A DNA stretch of 13,241 nucleotides from Candidatus Bathyarchaeota archaeon (GCA_003601725.1 PIYJ01000037.1:1-13241), one strand, 5' to 3'. Positions 1 through 7,234 are shown, counted from the stretch's first letter. Translations and numbers: made by a program. The notes: generated by a model from the sequence alone, not told the origin.

Positions 1-1
1 A

Positions 2-361
2 ATGAAAGAAGCCTTCAAACTGAAAACACACAACAGACTGGTGTATTCGCAGGTCGTTTTGGCGATCGCAGCCTACGTTGTCCTCGCCGCTTACTTCTTA
101 TCTATATACCCGATGCTTCCGGATACCATCCCTATTCACTTCGATATCTATGGTAATCCAAACCGTTGGGCGTCAAAATCAGAGCTCTTTTTGATGCTGC
201 TTCTCGCTGCTATTTTCCCGGTTCTGAACACCTTCTTAACCCTAAAATTCGGAAAACACGAGAAAATCATTACCATTTTTCTTGGGATCACATTTATTCT
301 AATAATCACAGTTTTCTTTGGCGCGATTGACTGTATAGTGAGGGCTTCCATGCAGATATAA
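2..361 (+). CDS. DUF1648-domain small membrane protein
   Basis: A 119-residue protein with three likely membrane segments, at about residues 16-37, 60-80 and 88-110. Between the first two lies the DUF1648 signature, LPDTIPIHFDIYGNPNRW at residues 40-57, matching the LPD-x-IP-x-HF-x-x-x-G-x-P-(D/N)-R-W/Y pattern of this family. In larger relatives (SdpI-type immunity and signalling proteins) DUF1648 precedes an SdpI domain; here the chain stops after the third helix, so only the DUF1648 part is present. The function of stand-alone members is not known to me. The ATG lies one base from the window edge, so neither the ribosome site nor a longer upstream start can be judged. No partner gene is visible on the left. 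Confidence 0.75.
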   Translation: MKEAFKLKTHNRLVYSQVVLAIAAYVVLAAYFLSIYPMLPDTIPIHFDIYGNPNRWASKSELFLMLLLAAIFPVLNTFLTLKFGKHEKIITIFLGITFILIITVFFGAIDCIVRASMQI

Positions 362-445
362 ACCTGTCATCAATTGCATAACAAAGCATCCAAAAACAAT
401 TAACAGTCGCACATATGCATTTTTGGTGCGGGAGTGGATTTCAGC

Positions 446-470
446 AAAAAATTACCGGTAAATTTTTAAG
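446..470 (+). promoter_or_regulatory. Imperfect 22-bp palindrome overlapping a BRE/TATA-like element
   Basis: Positions 446-467 form an inverted repeat centred on ACCGGT (TTACCGGTAA is perfect; the flanking A and T runs pair except at 451/462). The right half, TACCGGTAAATTTTTAAG at 453-470, matches 16 of 18 bases of the element before the ArsR-ABC operon at 1209-1226. It looks like an archaeal BRE plus TATA box. A start about 25 bases downstream would give the flavodoxin mRNA a leader of roughly 120 bases. A second AT-rich element at about 551-560 is a closer alternative promoter. Whether the palindrome binds a regulator is inference. Confidence 0.4.
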
Positions 471-612
471 AAATTCCCGCTCTCATTCTAAGAATAGCTC
501 TAACCAAAGTCCCAACATTTACTCCACACCGCAAGTCTCGATATGACGTCAACATATTATTAGTAAGCAATTGCATAGGAGAAGTAATAACGGAAGATAA
601 GGGTATTGCTGA

Positions 613-1083
613 ATGAAAGCGATGGTTGTTTGCTACTCTAGAACGGGAAATACAAGGTTAGTTGCGGAGAAGATTGCTGAGGGCCTAAACGCCGAACTCG
701 AAGAGATAAAGGACAAAAATGATAGGAAAGGCATCTTTGGCTTTCTAAGGTCAGGATATGAAGCCATATTCAAAAAGCTTACAGACATCCAGTCTATTAA
801 CAAGAATCCGGAAGAATACGACCTAGTAATAGTTGGTTCTCCGGTCTGGGTCGGCAATCTTTCTTCACCCGTAAGAACCTATATGGTCCTGCATGGCCGC
901 AAAATCAAAAACGTAGCTTTCTTCGCTACTTGCGGCCTAAATAGTGGCAAAATTTTCAGTCACCTCGAAGAACTCTCCAAATCGCCAATAGCCACACTCG
1001 AAGTCAGACAGGAAGAAGTCAAATCAGGCGAATACGTCAAAAAAGTTGAAATGTTCCTTCAAAAGGTTAAAACTATATTCTAA
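613..1083 (+). CDS. Flavodoxin-like FMN-binding electron-transfer protein
   Basis: A 156-residue protein of normal flavodoxin length. Strand 1 is followed by the phosphate-binding loop YSRTGNT (residues 8-14), which fits the S/T-x-T-G-N-T consensus for FMN phosphate. A second conserved stretch, VGSPVWVGNLSSPVR (about residues 74-88), has a Trp in the place that usually stacks on the flavin, and FFATCG (103-108) is a third cofactor-edge loop. It should be a cytosolic single-electron carrier or NAD(P)H:quinone oxidoreductase-like protein; the partner is unknown. The start is fixed by a TGA stop directly before the ATG in the same frame. Only a weak ribosome site is visible. It is a single gene, with T-rich sequence after the stop and a separate promoter for the next gene. 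Confidence 0.85.
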   Translation: MKAMVVCYSRTGNTRLVAEKIAEGLNAELEEIKDKNDRKGIFGFLRSGYEAIFKKLTDIQSINKNPEEYDLVIVGSPVWVGNLSSPVRTYMVLHGRKIKNVAFFATCGLNSGKIFSHLEELSKSPIATLEVRQEEVKSGEYVKKVEMFLQKVKTIF

Positions 1084-1116
1084 CCAGACGGAAGACTCTG
1101 CCTATTTCAAATCTAC

Positions 1117-1136
1117 TTTTAGAAATATTTATTTTC
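1117..1136 (+). terminator. Possible T-rich archaeal terminator
   Basis: Two T tracts lie 30-55 bases after the flavodoxin stop and before the next promoter. Archaeal RNA polymerase commonly stops at such tracts without a hairpin. The evidence is composition and position only. Confidence 0.3.
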
Positions 1137-1208
1137 CTCACGAATAAGATGTATTACTGGCTCGCTGCAAACTTCTGAAGCATCTTTCCCAAACGTTACA
1201 TCGTTTTG

Positions 1209-1226
1209 TACCGATAAATTTTTATG
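1209..1226 (+). promoter_or_regulatory. BRE/TATA promoter of the ArsR-ABC exporter operon
   Basis: TACCGATAAATTTTTATG has the layout of a purine-containing BRE followed by an AT-only TATA box. A start about 25-28 bases downstream falls near 1245-1250, giving a leader of roughly 15-20 bases before the ATG at 1265. This argues against the in-frame TTG at 1232, which would lie upstream of the transcript start. The element nearly duplicates the one at 453-470. Confidence 0.55.
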
Positions 1227-1264
1227 TTTAGTTGCATCTTCTTTTATCGCGGCAGGCGAATGTA

Positions 1265-1873
1265 ATGAAGCCTTTCTTGATAATCAAGGATCCCAATGTT
1301 GCAAAGCTCTTCGCAGATGAGACTAGAAGGGAGATTCTTTATAATTTGAGGCGTCGTGAGATGAGTGCGTGTCAGCTTGCTAGGCTACTTGGCAAAAATG
1401 TCTCATCCATATCTCATCATCTCTCCGTATTAGAGAAAGCGGGCCTTATAGAGCAGACTAGGACTTCTGTGAGAGGAAACCTTGTTGAGAGATACTATCG
1501 CGCCTTAGCCCAGAAATTCATAATTTCATATACTTTAAGCGAGGGGTTGATCCCCGGCTCAGAAGATATTTCGAAGTGGAATAAGGAGATCTGTAGAAAT
1601 GCTGCTGAGAATGTGGGCCTTTTTGGATTTAAGATTTCTCAGGACAAAATAAGCAAGATACAAGGTTTGATTGAGAAGTATGCCTCTCTTGAAAATATGA
1701 CTCTTGAGCATGTAATTTCGAGGCAGATGGAATCAGCCGAGATCATCAGGCCTGCAATGAGACTTTTGATATCCCTATTGACGAATGCTTTCCTATTTCG
1801 AAATCCGGAGTATGTGCAACTCATGGAAGAACTTTGCAGAGAGATCGGAATAGAAAAGGCGGTGGAGAATTAG
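1265..1873 (+). CDS. ArsR-type winged-helix transcriptional regulator
   Basis: A 202-residue DNA-binding regulator. The N-terminal winged helix (about residues 12-85) has the usual opening VAKLFADETRREILYNL, then helix 2 (SACQLARLLGK), the recognition helix (VSSISHHLSVLEKAGLI, about 46-62) and a wing ending in YYRAL. Residues 90-202 form a mainly helical extension longer than in classic ArsR metal sensors (about 100-120 residues). The ELCVCDL metal-site motif is absent, with only one Cys at the matching place, so a metal effector is not indicated. The start is the ATG 15-20 bases after the predicted transcript start. The first exporter gene follows with a 1-base gap, so this is probably the local autoregulated controller of the exporter. 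The ligand cannot be predicted from sequence. Confidence 0.82.
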   Translation: MKPFLIIKDPNVAKLFADETRREILYNLRRREMSACQLARLLGKNVSSISHHLSVLEKAGLIEQTRTSVRGNLVERYYRALAQKFIISYTLSEGLIPGSEDISKWNKEICRNAAENVGLFGFKISQDKISKIQGLIEKYASLENMTLEHVISRQMESAEIIRPAMRLLISLLTNAFLFRNPEYVQLMEELCREIGIEKAVEN

Positions 1874-1874
1874 A

Positions 1875-3674
1875 ATGGCGTTCCTAAGCAAATTATTCAA
1901 GTATATAATTAGAAGATGGTATCTTCTAGCTATAACAACTGTCCTGATAGTTATAAGTACCTATATTAATATCTATATTCCTCAGTTGGGAGGGCAAGTT
2001 ATTAAGAATATTATTGAAATTGGAGATTTTAATGCCTTAATGTGGCTTGTTATCCAGATAATAGGATTCACAGGGATACTGGGAGTTGTATCATTCATCT
2101 CTCGATACGTGAATGGATACTTTTCTCAAAAGATTGTTTATGAGATTAGAAATGATGCCTTCAGATCTATTCAGAGACAGTCCCTAGGATTCTTCGACAG
2201 GATAAATACTGGACAGCTGATGTCAAGAGCTACAACTGATACTGAGAGGATAGGGAGATTTCTAGGATTCCAGTTTAGAATGCTTGTTCAAACACTCCTT
2301 CTCCTTATCGGAGTTGTCACCTCTATGATCATGATCGACTGGGAACTCACAGTAATATCCTTTCTGATAGTCTCACTTATCCTCGTGAACTTCTCAATAT
2401 TCGGAAAGAAGATTAGACCCGTCATAAGCAAGTCACGAGAATACTTCGCGGATATAACTTCGACGCTTTGGGAGAACATCTCGGGAATAAGAGTTGTCCG
2501 AGCCTTCGCGATGGAGGATTATGAGAGGAGGAAGTTTCAGAAGCCTAACAATGCCTATTATGAAATGATGATTAAGGCTACAAGTTTAAGGGCAATTTTT
2601 CTGCCGTTGACTGGCTTAATAGGAGGCTTCGTGATGGTGATTGTCTACTGGCTCGGCGGCATGAGAGTCATAGAAGGCAGAATAGGCATAGATACGCTTT
2701 ACGTCTTCAGCAGTTACGTCTCGATGCTGATGAGGCCTATGGGCATGATAGGGATGATCTGGACGGGATATCAGCGGATGGCAGCAGCTGGAGAGAGAGT
2801 CTTCCAGATAATCGAGACTGAACCGGAAGTCAAAGATAAACCGAACGCTATTGAGCTGAAGAACATAAAGGGGCATATAAAATTTGAGAACGTTTATTTC
2901 GGTTATGAGAAGGACAAGCCAATCCTGAAGAATATTAATCTTGAGATTAAGCCCGGGGAGACCGTTGCTCTGCTGGGACCAACGGGATCCGGTAAGAGCA
3001 CGCTCATCCGCCTCTTAATGCGGTTCTATGATGTTACATCTGGAAGGATACTTGTCGACGGGCATGACATAAGAGATGTGAAGCTGAAGTCTCTGAGAAG
3101 ACATATAGGCATTGTTTCTCAAGAGATCTTTCTGTTTAACAGGACGGTTAAGGAGAACATATCTTTCGGGAAGCCAGATGCATCCATGGATGACGTTATA
3201 AGAGCCGCCAAGATTGCGCAGGCACATGAATTCATAACGAATTTTCCTAACGGGTATGAAACGATTATCGGTGAAAGAGGCTTAAATCTTTCGGGAGGTC
3301 AGAGACAAAGAATAGCTATAGCCAGAGCCCTACTTTTAGATCCTAAGATTCTGATTCTTGACGATTCAACCTCAAGCGTTGATGTAGATACAGAATACGA
3401 GATTCAGAAGGCACTTAACGCTTTACTTAAGAATAGAACAACGCTTGTTATAACCCAGCGAATCTCCACGATTCGGAACGCTGACAAGATAATCGTCATG
3501 GACAACGGCGAGATCATAGAAGAGGGAGATCATGAAACTTTAATGGCAAAGAAGGGCGCCTATTACAGGCTTTACCAGACGCTTTATGAGGCGCAAAAGG
3601 AGATTCTCGAGGCGGTAGATGCTCGCAGAAAACTTCAAAAGGCCATGGTAACAGAGCGTGATGGAGGCGAATAG
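1875..3674 (+). CDS. ABC exporter half-transporter, degenerate-site subunit
   Basis: A 599-residue type I (ABCB-like) half-transporter with six membrane segments (about 14-35, 55-77, 137-153, 157-176, 241-262, 275-297), then an ATPase domain from about residue 335. Walker A is GPTGSGKST (368-376) and the signature is a canonical LSGGQ (472-476). Walker B ends LDDS, with Asp497 in place of the catalytic Glu, and the switch residue normally His is Gln528 (ITQRIST). These two substitutions are the known hallmark of the non-hydrolysing site in heterodimeric exporters of the TM287/TM288 and BmrC/BmrD kind. The partner is the next gene, 2 bases away, which keeps Glu and His but has an altered signature. 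A GGTGG ribosome site sits about 9 bases before the ATG, inside the end of the regulator gene. The substrate is unknown (drug-, lipid- or peptide-like compounds are usual). Confidence 0.92.
   Translation: MAFLSKLFKYIIRRWYLLAITTVLIVISTYINIYIPQLGGQVIKNIIEIGDFNALMWLVIQIIGFTGILGVVSFISRYVNGYFSQKIVYEIRNDAFRSIQRQSLGFFDRINTGQLMSRATTDTERIGRFLGFQFRMLVQTLLLLIGVVTSMIMIDWELTVISFLIVSLILVNFSIFGKKIRPVISKSREYFADITSTLWENISGIRVVRAFAMEDYERRKFQKPNNAYYEMMIKATSLRAIFLPLTGLIGGFVMVIVYWLGGMRVIEGRIGIDTLYVFSSYVSMLMRPMGMIGMIWTGYQRMAAAGERVFQIIETEPEVKDKPNAIELKNIKGHIKFENVYFGYEKDKPILKNINLEIKPGETVALLGPTGSGKSTLIRLLMRFYDVTSGRILVDGHDIRDVKLKSLRRHIGIVSQEIFLFNRTVKENISFGKPDASMDDVIRAAKIAQAHEFITNFPNGYETIIGERGLNLSGGQRQRIAIARALLLDPKILILDDSTSSVDVDTEYEIQKALNALLKNRTTLVITQRISTIRNADKIIVMDNGEIIEEGDHETLMAKKGAYYRLYQTLYEAQKEILEAVDARRKLQKAMVTERDGGE
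3663..3667 (+). promoter_or_regulatory. GGAGG ribosome binding site fixing the His-rich start
   Basis: GGAGG lies nine bases before the ATG at 3677, inside the 3' end of the preceding gene. The next in-frame ATG (Met21, at 3737) has no comparable site. This supports translation of the N-terminal His run. Confidence 0.6.
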
Positions 3675-3676
3675 AT

Positions 3677-5530
3677 ATGGGTTGGCATTTTCATCATCAC
3701 CATCATCATTTAGAGGAAAAGAGTACTGAAAGAAGAATGCCTACAAGAGAGATATTTGCTAGGCTGCTAAGATACTTAATTCCATATAAAAAGTGGATTG
3801 CAACCGTGATATGCGCAGTTATAGTCACATCGGCCACCGGAATTGCAAGCCCATATATTCTCGGCAGAGAGATAATCTCTAGGTATATACTGAGAGGAGA
3901 CCTTTATGGTCTTCAAACAATAATACTCATCTTCATCGGGATTCAGGTTGCCAATTGGGCCGCTAACACTATACGTATGTATGGCCTGGGAAAAATGGGG
4001 CAATCCCTATTATTGAAGATGCGAGCAGATCTCTTTTCACATCTTCAAGATCTCTCCTTCAGCTTCTTTGACCGTTCGGATAGCGGCGATGTAATCTCAA
4101 GAGTTACGAATGATACGGATGCGATAGGGGAAGCCTTCACTTCAGGACTAGTTCAAGTTGCAAGCGATGTTCTCAGCCTATTCATGATTGTGATCGTGAT
4201 GTTCAGCATTAATGTTCAGTTAAGCCTCGCGTCGATGGCTGTTGTGCCTCTCATAGTCGCCGTCGCCGTTATATTTAACTCTAAATTCCGAGCTGCTTAT
4301 CGAATGCAGAGAACAAGAATCTCGAAGGTCACTTCTAAACTTCAAGAAAGCATCTCCGGCATTAGAGAGATACAATCATTTACAAGAGAGAAGGATGTAA
4401 TGAAAGACTTCAAAAATGCGAATCTGGAAAACTTCCAGGCGAATCTTCAGGCAACGAAGGTTTGGGGCTCATTCTTCCCAACAATCCAGATAATACAAGC
4501 TTTAGGATCCGGAATAGTTATTCTATACGGCGGATGGCTAGCATTTAACGGTATGCTGGGGCCGATTGAAGACGCTGTTGGAACCTTAATCACGTTTGTA
4601 ATGTACGTCGGAATGTTCTTCGGCCCCATATTCGACTTGACAAACTTCTATAATACTGTTCAGTCAGCTCTAGCAGCAGCGGAGAGAATCTTCGAGATAC
4701 TTGATATAAAACCAGAAATAAAGGACAGCGAAGACGCTGTGGAAATACCTCCAATAAAAGGCGAGATAGAATTCAGAAATGTTACTTTCGGATATAAACC
4801 TGAACATCCAGTACTGCATAATATAAGTTTCCGCATCAAGCCTAAAGAGACCGTGGCTCTTGTTGGACCAACAGGCGCAGGAAAGAGCACAATAATAAAG
4901 CTGCTATGCAGATTCTATGATCCACAGTCAGGCCAGATTATGATTGACGGATACGACCTCAAAAAGGTTAAGATGAAGTCGCTTCGTAAACAGATGGGCA
5001 TCGTACTACAGGAGACCTTCCTTTTCTCAGGCACAATAATGGATAATATTAGGTATGGAAAGATTGATGCTACCGATGAAGAGATTATATCAGCCGCAAA
5101 GCTTGTAGGTGCACATGAATTCATAGAAAAACTTCCAGAAGGATACAATACTAAGATAGGGGAGCGTGGAGCAGGCTTATCTGTAGGTCAAAAACAGCTT
5201 ATATCTTTTGCGCGGGCACTACTCAGAAACCCAGCGATACTAATTCTTGACGAGGCTACTTCAAGCATAGATCCCTATACGGATCTACTCATCAGGAAAG
5301 CCATGAGGGTTCTGCTCAAAGATAGAACATCAATAATAATCGCGCATAGGCTCTCAACAGTCCGAGACGCGGACAGAATACTCGTCATAGAAGACGGAAG
5401 GATAGTTGAAGAGGGCAACCACAAAGAACTCATGATGAAGGAAGGTCTATACAAACACTTATATGAGATGCAATTCAAAGAGCCAGAGACAGAAGCAGCC
5501 TCTCTTTCAGCAATTAGTGGAGAAAGGTAG
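3677..5530 (+). CDS. ABC exporter half-transporter, catalytic subunit with N-terminal His6 run
   Basis: A 617-residue ABCB-like half-transporter, partner of the gene before it. A short cytosolic N-terminus carries MGWHFHHHHHHLEE (His4 and His6-11). The membrane domain (first two helices about 40-60 and 80-98) is followed by an ATPase domain from about residue 365. Walker A is GPTGAGKST (397-405), Walker B is ILILDEATSS with Asp525 and catalytic Glu526, and the switch His is His557 (IAHRLST). The signature is LSVGQ (501-505) instead of LSGGQ. In the heterodimer this altered signature would face the partner's degenerate Walker B, leaving one complete and one defective ATP site. It is the last gene of the operon, and a hairpin follows ten bases after the stop. 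The His run is encoded by mixed CAT/CAC codons; metal binding is only a possibility. Confidence 0.92.
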   Translation: MGWHFHHHHHHLEEKSTERRMPTREIFARLLRYLIPYKKWIATVICAVIVTSATGIASPYILGREIISRYILRGDLYGLQTIILIFIGIQVANWAANTIRMYGLGKMGQSLLLKMRADLFSHLQDLSFSFFDRSDSGDVISRVTNDTDAIGEAFTSGLVQVASDVLSLFMIVIVMFSINVQLSLASMAVVPLIVAVAVIFNSKFRAAYRMQRTRISKVTSKLQESISGIREIQSFTREKDVMKDFKNANLENFQANLQATKVWGSFFPTIQIIQALGSGIVILYGGWLAFNGMLGPIEDAVGTLITFVMYVGMFFGPIFDLTNFYNTVQSALAAAERIFEILDIKPEIKDSEDAVEIPPIKGEIEFRNVTFGYKPEHPVLHNISFRIKPKETVALVGPTGAGKSTIIKLLCRFYDPQSGQIMIDGYDLKKVKMKSLRKQMGIVLQETFLFSGTIMDNIRYGKIDATDEEIISAAKLVGAHEFIEKLPEGYNTKIGERGAGLSVGQKQLISFARALLRNPAILILDEATSSIDPYTDLLIRKAMRVLLKDRTSIIIAHRLSTVRDADRILVIEDGRIVEEGNHKELMMKEGLYKHLYEMQFKEPETEAASLSAISGER

Positions 5531-5539
5531 AAAATGATG

Positions 5540-5566
5540 GACTAAACTATTTCTACTAGTTCAGTC
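5540..5566 (+). terminator. Hairpin after the exporter operon
   Basis: GACTAAACTA (5540-5549) and TAGTTCAGTC (5557-5566) can form a 10-pair stem with one A-C mismatch around a 7-base loop. It begins nine bases after the TAG of the last exporter gene. No long T tract follows, so it may mark or protect the mRNA 3' end rather than be a classical terminator. Confidence 0.4.
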
Positions 5567-5591
5567 AATCTAATTTCAGAAGGATTATACG

Positions 5592-5897
5592 TTGAAAGGG
5601 TCTCTAATCCATCCTGCACCAAAGCAGAGAAGAAAATTCGAAGATCTATACTTACCGAGAAGCCATAAAATAGCTCAACGGATAATTGACTTGCTTAGAG
5701 AAAGAGGCTATTTATAAACAGGTTTCAATTGGAGAAATTTACAGAGCAATAGGGTATATTCGAGGAAGCGATCCGAGAACAAAAAAGAAATGGTTGATCG
5801 TGGCTATCTCAAATGGATAACTCACAGAATTCTTGAGATATCTCCTGCCCTGTTAGAGACTGAGAATTTCTTCTCCAGATTTAAGAAGGCTTTATGA
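5592..5897 (+). pseudogene. Frameshifted relic of a small winged-helix-like protein
   Basis: Three consecutive pieces in two frames read as one protein of about 100 residues. Piece 1, from a TTG at 5592, contains LPRSHKIAQRIIDLLRERGY and hits TAA at 5715. Piece 2, one frame over from about 5713, reads YKQVSIGEIYRAIGYIRG followed by SDPRTKK. Piece 3 is back in the first frame from about 5784 and reads EMVDRGYLKWITHRILEI, then runs to TGA at 5895-5897. An extra T near 5711-5713 and a lost A in the six-A run at 5781-5786 would explain both shifts. The alternation of helix (IAQRIIDLLRERGY), helix-turn-helix-like segment (SIGEIYRAIGYIRGSDPRT) and helix plus strand (MVDRGYLKW) resembles small archaeal winged-helix proteins. 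It could be a genuine pseudogene or hold sequencing errors. It lies between the exporter operon and the integrase relic, so it may belong to the same decayed element. Confidence 0.55.
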
Positions 5898-6072
5898 AAA
5901 TAGTTGCTAAACTTCCCTTCAAGTTTTAAGGTAGAAAAATCTAACCCTTGATTTGGCATCTTTACTCGGGACCGGTTTGCACCCTACTCATAGATTATAG
6001 GTTAAAGGGTCATCGGGATATTCGGTAGTGGATATCAACTTTTTGGCTTAATTATTATTTTTTATGAAGGAA

Positions 6073-6969
6073 TTATGTCCCTAGTTTCGGCATATATGCT
6101 AGGTATGTTCTTCTGAGTTATTCCTTGTCTATGTGGTGATCTATGTCTATTGCTTCACGTCTTTTGTCTCCTCGGATCTCCTTGACGTATTCTCTGGGCA
6201 TACCGTTCCGGAGCAGCCATGTGGTGAACCATTGTCTGAAACAGCGCGTATTATGAAAACTGTGATGTCTCGCGAACCTTTGAGTTGCAACGGGATCCTT
6301 AGTTTTAAAGTAGAACCATGAAATAGCAAAGTGTCTAAATGTGTGGAAGTGAATCTTCAGAAAGTCAGGGTTGCCCGTCTCCCTTGTAAGCCTCTTACGG
6401 TAATCCCTTATCGCATCATTAATATGCTTTGGATCTTTGTAATTGAAAATTTTCTCCCCTTCCTTCGGAAGCTGAAGAAGCAAGGTTGAAAGTCCATCGC
6501 TAACCCTGTAAGTGTATGTTTTATGTCCTTTAACCCTTCTAATTGTTAAAGTCTTCTTTTCAAAGTTTACGTCTCTCCATGTTAAACCTGAAACTTCAGA
6601 GGCTGAAGCTCCCGTCTCAATAGCTGTTAAAACAACTGCTCGAACTTTAGGGCTTCTAATTCGATAAAGAAACTGCTTAACCATCTCCGGATCTGGAACA
6701 TACATCTCCCTATTATTGTAAACCCTGAACTCTGGCTTCTGAATAGGCTTACCGATGAACTCTGCAAATTGACAGATAACATCTAAAGCGCATTTCTTGC
6801 TCTTATCCGCCCAATCCTTAGACAGGACTTGAAGAATCATCTCCTCTGGAGAACCATGCAAGCCCTTGAGGTAACGAAGTTTACGTTTAACCATGCTCTC
6901 CGTGTTACCCTTCTTAAGAAGCCACAAGCCAAAATCGATTAGAGACGCGGAACTTTCGGGGGTTCCTCT
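6073..6969 (-). pseudogene. Decayed SSV-type (tRNA-partitioned) tyrosine recombinase, int(C) fragment
   Basis: The frame is open from within tRNA-Leu (GTG at 7041) down to TAA at 6118-6120. Codons 1-24 are the tRNA 3' part, as in SSV-type integrases whose attachment site lies inside the gene. Then come a core-binding domain (SASLIDFGLWLLKKGNTE, about 31-100), an Arg-I region ETGASASEVSGLTWRDV where the expected Arg is Ser146, and a beta-hairpin Lys region (RRVKGHKTYTYRV). Box II is HTFRHF (233-238), followed by QRFARHHSFHNT (254-265). The frame then runs into RQWFTTWLLRNGMPREYVKE and EAIDIDHHIDKE. That tail resembles the end of a different archaeal recombinase group, in which the stretch IDIYxHID carries the nucleophilic Tyr; here Tyr is Asp301. 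Past the TAA, the same frame continues LRRTYLAYMPKLGT to a second TAA at 6073-6075, the expected family ending. Lost Arg, lost Tyr and a nonsense codon make it inactive. Confidence 0.75.
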
Positions 6970-7015
6970 TGGTGCGGGGGACGGGGTTCGAACCCGCGCA
7001 GGCCTACGCCAGCAG
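6970..7015 (-). other. Inferred integration (att) site in the tRNA-Leu 3' half
   Basis: The integrase frame stays open straight through the tRNA 3' half and continues into recognisable integrase sequence, which is the arrangement left by SSV-type integration. The exact core cannot be set, because the second copy (attR with the int(N) fragment) is not in the window: no other match to the T-arm and acceptor sequence was found. Confidence 0.4.
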
Positions 7016-7055
7016 GTCCTAAGCCTGCCTCCTTTGACCACTCGGACACCCCCGC
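6970..7055 (-). tRNA. tRNA-Leu (anticodon UAG)
   Basis: Complete type II cloverleaf on the minus strand. The acceptor stem is GCGGGGG with CCCCCGC, the discriminator is A, and the terminal CCA is encoded (6970-6972). The anticodon stem GCAGG/CCTGC holds loop CTTAGGA, giving anticodon UAG at 7019-7021, which reads CUA and other CUN codons. The long variable arm pairs GGC with GCC. The T arm holds TTCGAAC. The base after the anticodon is G37, the target of Trm5-type m1G37 methylation, and a Trm5-like gene lies 5 kb away. No intron is seen. The integrase relic begins immediately after the CCA. Confidence 0.96.
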
Positions 7056-7086
7056 TTTCTATTCGAGATTATTCGATATAGCGGTG

Positions 7087-7104
7087 AAATTTTAAATCTT
7101 TTGG
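7087..7104 (-). promoter_or_regulatory. TATA/BRE promoter of tRNA-Leu
   Basis: On the minus strand the sequence reads AAAAGATTTAAAATTT, a purine-rich BRE followed by a TATA box centred about 38 bases before the tRNA 5' end. This would start transcription some ten bases upstream of the mature tRNA. Confidence 0.5.
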
Positions 7105-7234
7105 TTGTCACATGACGTTGAAATGGAGTTTTCTCTCTGCATAGAGAATCATTCTCAGGCGGTATCTCTAAACCCGAAGCTGGCAACGGGAGATTGTAGC
7201 TTATAAACGATGCTGTAACGATGAGGGGGAAGTA

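Noticed and set aside
371..577. Direct repeat CAATTGCATA at 371-380 and 568-577
   Set aside because: Ten AT-rich bases within 250 can recur by chance, and no third copy or spacing pattern was seen.
1232..1264. TTG start giving the regulator 11 extra residues
   Set aside because: It lies before the predicted transcript start from the box at 1209-1226, and the extra residues (MHLLLSRQANV) do not look like the family's N-terminus; the ATG at 1265 fits better.
3690..3712. His6-coding run as vector or cloning contamination
   Set aside because: It is continuous with a native operon, has a natural ribosome site in the preceding gene and mixed codons, and no linker or cloning-site sequence is seen.
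5820..5990. Short minus-strand frame with LDFSTLKLEGKFSNYF
   Set aside because: It overlaps the frameshifted plus-strand relic, has no start with a ribosome site and no recognisable domain.
7131..7148. Six-base inverted repeat TTCTCT...AGAGAA upstream of the EF-like gene
   Set aside because: A short stem with no clear position relative to promoter or start; not distinguishable from chance.
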